A stretch of 64,000 bases of DNA from Pelagomonas calceolata (lineage: Eukaryota > Sar > Pelagophyceae > Pelagomonadales > Pelagomonadaceae), in contig CAKKNE010000006.1 of assembly GCA_918797485.1 (NCBI GenBank), forward strand, positions 2,790,001 to 2,854,000. Reading direction: 5' to 3'. Every line of letters starts with the position of its first letter. Position 1 is the stretch's first letter. Made by a program: the position numbers and the translations under genes. This document shows, one piece after another, positions 62,239 to 64,000 of this stretch. The notes beneath the pieces were generated by a model, which was given only the letters and a program-made list of their open reading frames with translations, was not told the origin of the DNA and ran no database searches.

Positions 62239-64000
62239 TCACGTAGTCTTAGGCTCCTGCAGCGGCGGGTCCCAGACGACGTCCCAGGCCCCCCGGAAGT
62301 AGTTCAAAGCGATTTCGTTCGCCGCGGCCCGGTTCGACACGCCCGTCCCGAGGTTCGAGTCGAGCGTGACGACGTTCTCGAGGCGCGGGTCGGCCGTGTA
62401 CTGGTCCCCGTCGAAGGGCACGACGAACCTTTTCACGCGTCGCCGCGCGAGGTGCCCGGAAATCCAGACGTCGTCCATGACTGTGGCGCCGGGCGGCGCG
62501 CGCGCCATCTCCTCCCACAGCTTTCCGTCGAAGAACTTGGCCTTGACGGCGAAGCCGCAGTTGCCCCGCACGACGCTGACGGGGTGCGGCGCGTGGAGTT
62601 CGTTGCCGTACACGAGATAGTTCTCCGTCCAGTGCGGGTAGCGCAGGGAGCGAGTCACGGGCCAGCCCGTCGCGCTCACCACCGCATCCGGGAAGCGCCG
62701 GCTCCAGCTCGCGAAGGTCTCGAGCAAGCGCGGGGGGTACAACGTGTCGTCGTCGACGACGACCAACAACGCGTCATCGCCATTGGCTAAACCATCTCTA
62801 ACAGCGGGAATCACCTTCGTCGCCGGCCCGTAGTCCTTCTCGATCCTTACTAGACGTACGCGCGGCGCCATGGCCGCGAGCCAGGGCGGCGTTGCGTAGG
62901 CGCGCTGCTCCCGCGCCGAGTGCGTCGGCGTGTAGACGCGAATCTCGTCGGCCGCGAGCGTCTGTTGCAGGAGCGACTCGAGCACCTTGCGGATCTGGTG
63001 GATGCGCCCCGGGAGCGTCGTCAGCGTCACGACGACGCGAGGCTTCTCTCCGAGGACCGTGGGCCGCCGGTCGCCCAGTAAAGGCGCGCCGTCGACGACC
63101 TCGTCGTTCATTGGGGAGACGGCGCCGTCCGACGCGACGCAGACGCGCTTCTTTTGAGGAGCATTGCCTACCTTGCGGTAGATCCTCCTCACGGTCTTCG
63201 CTTTATTTCGCTGCTGGTTTCGTCGCATCACGGTCTGCGGCGCTTGGGGCGGGGCGATCTGCGAACCGGCATAGAGCACGGCGGCGCCGTCGCGCACGCG
63301 ATAGACGAAGGACCGACATCTTTTATGCCGGGCGCACGCTTCTTTCGCGGCACAGAGCCCGCCGTCGACCGTTGACAACTTTTGGTTTGGGATATCGAGC
63401 CAGAACTCGCTCCGCGCCTGGGCCACGTCATATACCGTAGTGTCGTGGATCGTCGTGTTCCGGAAGACCGGCGCGCCGCCGTCGGCGGCGTAGGCCGCGG
63501 CTCTCATTTGCAGTCTACCGGACGCGTCGTAGCGTCGCAGGGCGTTGCGCAGCGCGTCTCCAGCTTTCCCGTACAAGGCTACGAACAACGTGGCGGAGGT
63601 GCCGCTCCGCTGCACAGCATTAAAAAGCTCGTCCCGGGTCAAAAATGTCGTCTTGTCATTGACGCGTACTATGCCAGCACACCGCTTGCCCATGCGCCGA
63701 CACCGTGTTTTCGCCTCGCAGACGGACATGGCCGCGCCGTCTCCTTTAAAAGAGATGGAGAGGCGCCCGAAGCCGTCGTCCGGCGACACCTTGACACACA
63801 CGTTCGACTGAGGCGGCGGGGTCGCTTTCAGAAGACGGTCCGCCTCCAGGCGCTTCGCGAACTCTTCCCGCCAGCCCTCCTCGAGATCTTCGCCCGTCGC
63901 GTCGAAGCCGTCGCCCGTCTCTCCATATGTCCGGCCGCGCGGCGCCGCGCCGCTGTCCAAGTGAGGGTGCAGGTACAGAAACTTCCATGCGACCAGTGCG
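62239..64000 (-). CDS. Membrane-anchored glycosyltransferase (GT2-like), N-terminus beyond right edge
   Basis: At least 587 residues; the frame is open to the window edge and begins with a hydrophobic ALVAWKFLYLHPHLD, part of a signal anchor. An N-terminal region (~30-270) has repeated Cys-Arg patterns (CRRMGKRCAGIVRVNDKT, CARHKRCRSFVYRV). The transferase core starts with PRVVVTLTTLPGRIHQIRKV and LLQQTLAADEIRVYTP; the nucleotide-sugar site is LLVVVDDDTLYPPRLLE (DDD); TGWPV, GNCGFAVKAKFFDG and VMDDVWISGHLARR are acceptor-side motifs seen in GT2-like Golgi enzymes. The product is unknown. It converges on the K+ channel with 33 bp between stops. Confidence 0.7.
   Translation of the reverse strand, partial: ALVAWKFLYLHPHLDSGAAPRGRTYGETGDGFDATGEDLEEGWREEFAKRLEADRLLKATPPPQSNVCVKVSPDDGFGRLSISFKGDGAAMSVCEAKTRCRRMGKRCAGIVRVNDKTTFLTRDELFNAVQRSGTSATLFVALYGKAGDALRNALRRYDASGRLQMRAAAYAADGGAPVFRNTTIHDTTVYDVAQARSEFWLDIPNQKLSTVDGGLCAAKEACARHKRCRSFVYRVRDGAAVLYAGSQIAPPQAPQTVMRRNQQRNKAKTVRRIYRKVGNAPQKKRVCVASDGAVSPMNDEVVDGAPLLGDRRPTVLGEKPRVVVTLTTLPGRIHQIRKVLESLLQQTLAADEIRVYTPTHSAREQRAYATPPWLAAMAPRVRLVRIEKDYGPATKVIPAVRDGLANGDDALLVVVDDDTLYPPRLLETFASWSRRFPDAVVSATGWPVTRSLRYPHWTENYLVYGNELHAPHPVSVVRGNCGFAVKAKFFDGKLWEEMARAPPGATVMDDVWISGHLARRRVKRFVVPFDGDQYTADPRLENVVTLDSNLGTGVSNRAAANEIALNYFRGAWDVVWDPPLQEPKTT

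Noticed and set aside
1-64000. CRISPR arrays, bacterial operons and ribosome-binding sites
   Set aside because: The window is eukaryotic: organelle leaders, spliceosomal introns and eukaryote-only proteins. No spaced direct repeats of CRISPR type were seen.
1-64000. tRNA or rRNA genes
   Set aside because: I looked for the TTCGAAT-type B box and paired arms; matches such as GTTCGAAC near 30362 have no cloverleaf around them.
1-64000. Retrovirus-like, Polinton-like or other virus-derived elements
   Set aside because: No reverse transcriptase, integrase, capsid or long terminal repeats were recognised. The only mobile elements seen are short non-autonomous introners.

Overview
The window is nuclear DNA of a GC-rich, very gene-dense eukaryotic alga, most likely a pelagophyte stramenopile close to Aureococcus anophagefferens. 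Four things point there. Several proteins have plastid leaders of the heterokont type (for example AAAFAP at 50.0 kb and a PsbW-like protein at 33.5 kb). Most genes have no introns. Most of the introns present are short foldback elements of the introner type, which are known from Aureococcus. A Kintoun-type dynein assembly factor suggests a flagellated ancestry. The species call is an inference; no marker gene was compared.

Layout. 0-5 kb: start of a vWA protein, mitochondrial ISCA1, a GT11-like glycosyltransferase, a tandem DUF3431-like gene and a heterotrimeric G-protein gamma subunit. 5-14 kb: a two-CH-domain actin-binding protein, a plastid membrane protein, a secreted sulfotransferase-like protein, 1.7 kb without a clear gene (8.9-10.6 kb), a secreted glycosyltransferase, a kinesin-light-chain-type TPR remnant and threonine synthase. 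14-31 kb: an ankyrin protein, a TPR protein with a split RING, a small unknown, TFIP11/NTR1, an SHPRH-like SNF2 protein, a mitochondrial carrier, a DUF4258-like protein with a destruction box and a membrane protein. 31-40 kb: a secreted nucleoside hydrolase, PsbW, a small plastid protein, a PDZ-ferredoxin, a CW-finger repeat protein and a small mitochondrial membrane protein. 40-50 kb: trifunctional C1-THF synthase, beta-hexosaminidase, a TPR protein, an acyl-protein thioesterase, two anchored proteins and a DEDD exonuclease. 50-64 kb: a plastid protein, a glycosyltransferase, two convergent paralogous membrane proteins, Kintoun, a MED21-like protein, a coiled-coil protein, a cyclic-nucleotide-gated-type K+ channel with four introns and a membrane-anchored glycosyltransferase.

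Two systems run through the window. (1) About 14 introner-like introns. In the best preserved the element lies between 8-bp target duplications, with inverted ends related to CTGTGTGGAAATC. The upstream duplication supplies the 5' splice site (GT or, apparently, GC) and the element supplies the 3' CAG. (2) A 20-25 bp imperfect palindrome (left GCTAGTGTCTTAC, right GGCCGCTAGC) occurs 14 times clearly and 2-3 times in decayed form. It lies between genes, usually 65-220 bp from a start codon, and often between two divergent genes. I know of no description of it. Convergent genes nearly touch, and two pairs share the tetranucleotide CTAA as TAA on one strand and TAG on the other.

The genes do not form one pathway. 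There is a noticeable number of secreted or Golgi-type carbohydrate enzymes (six or seven).
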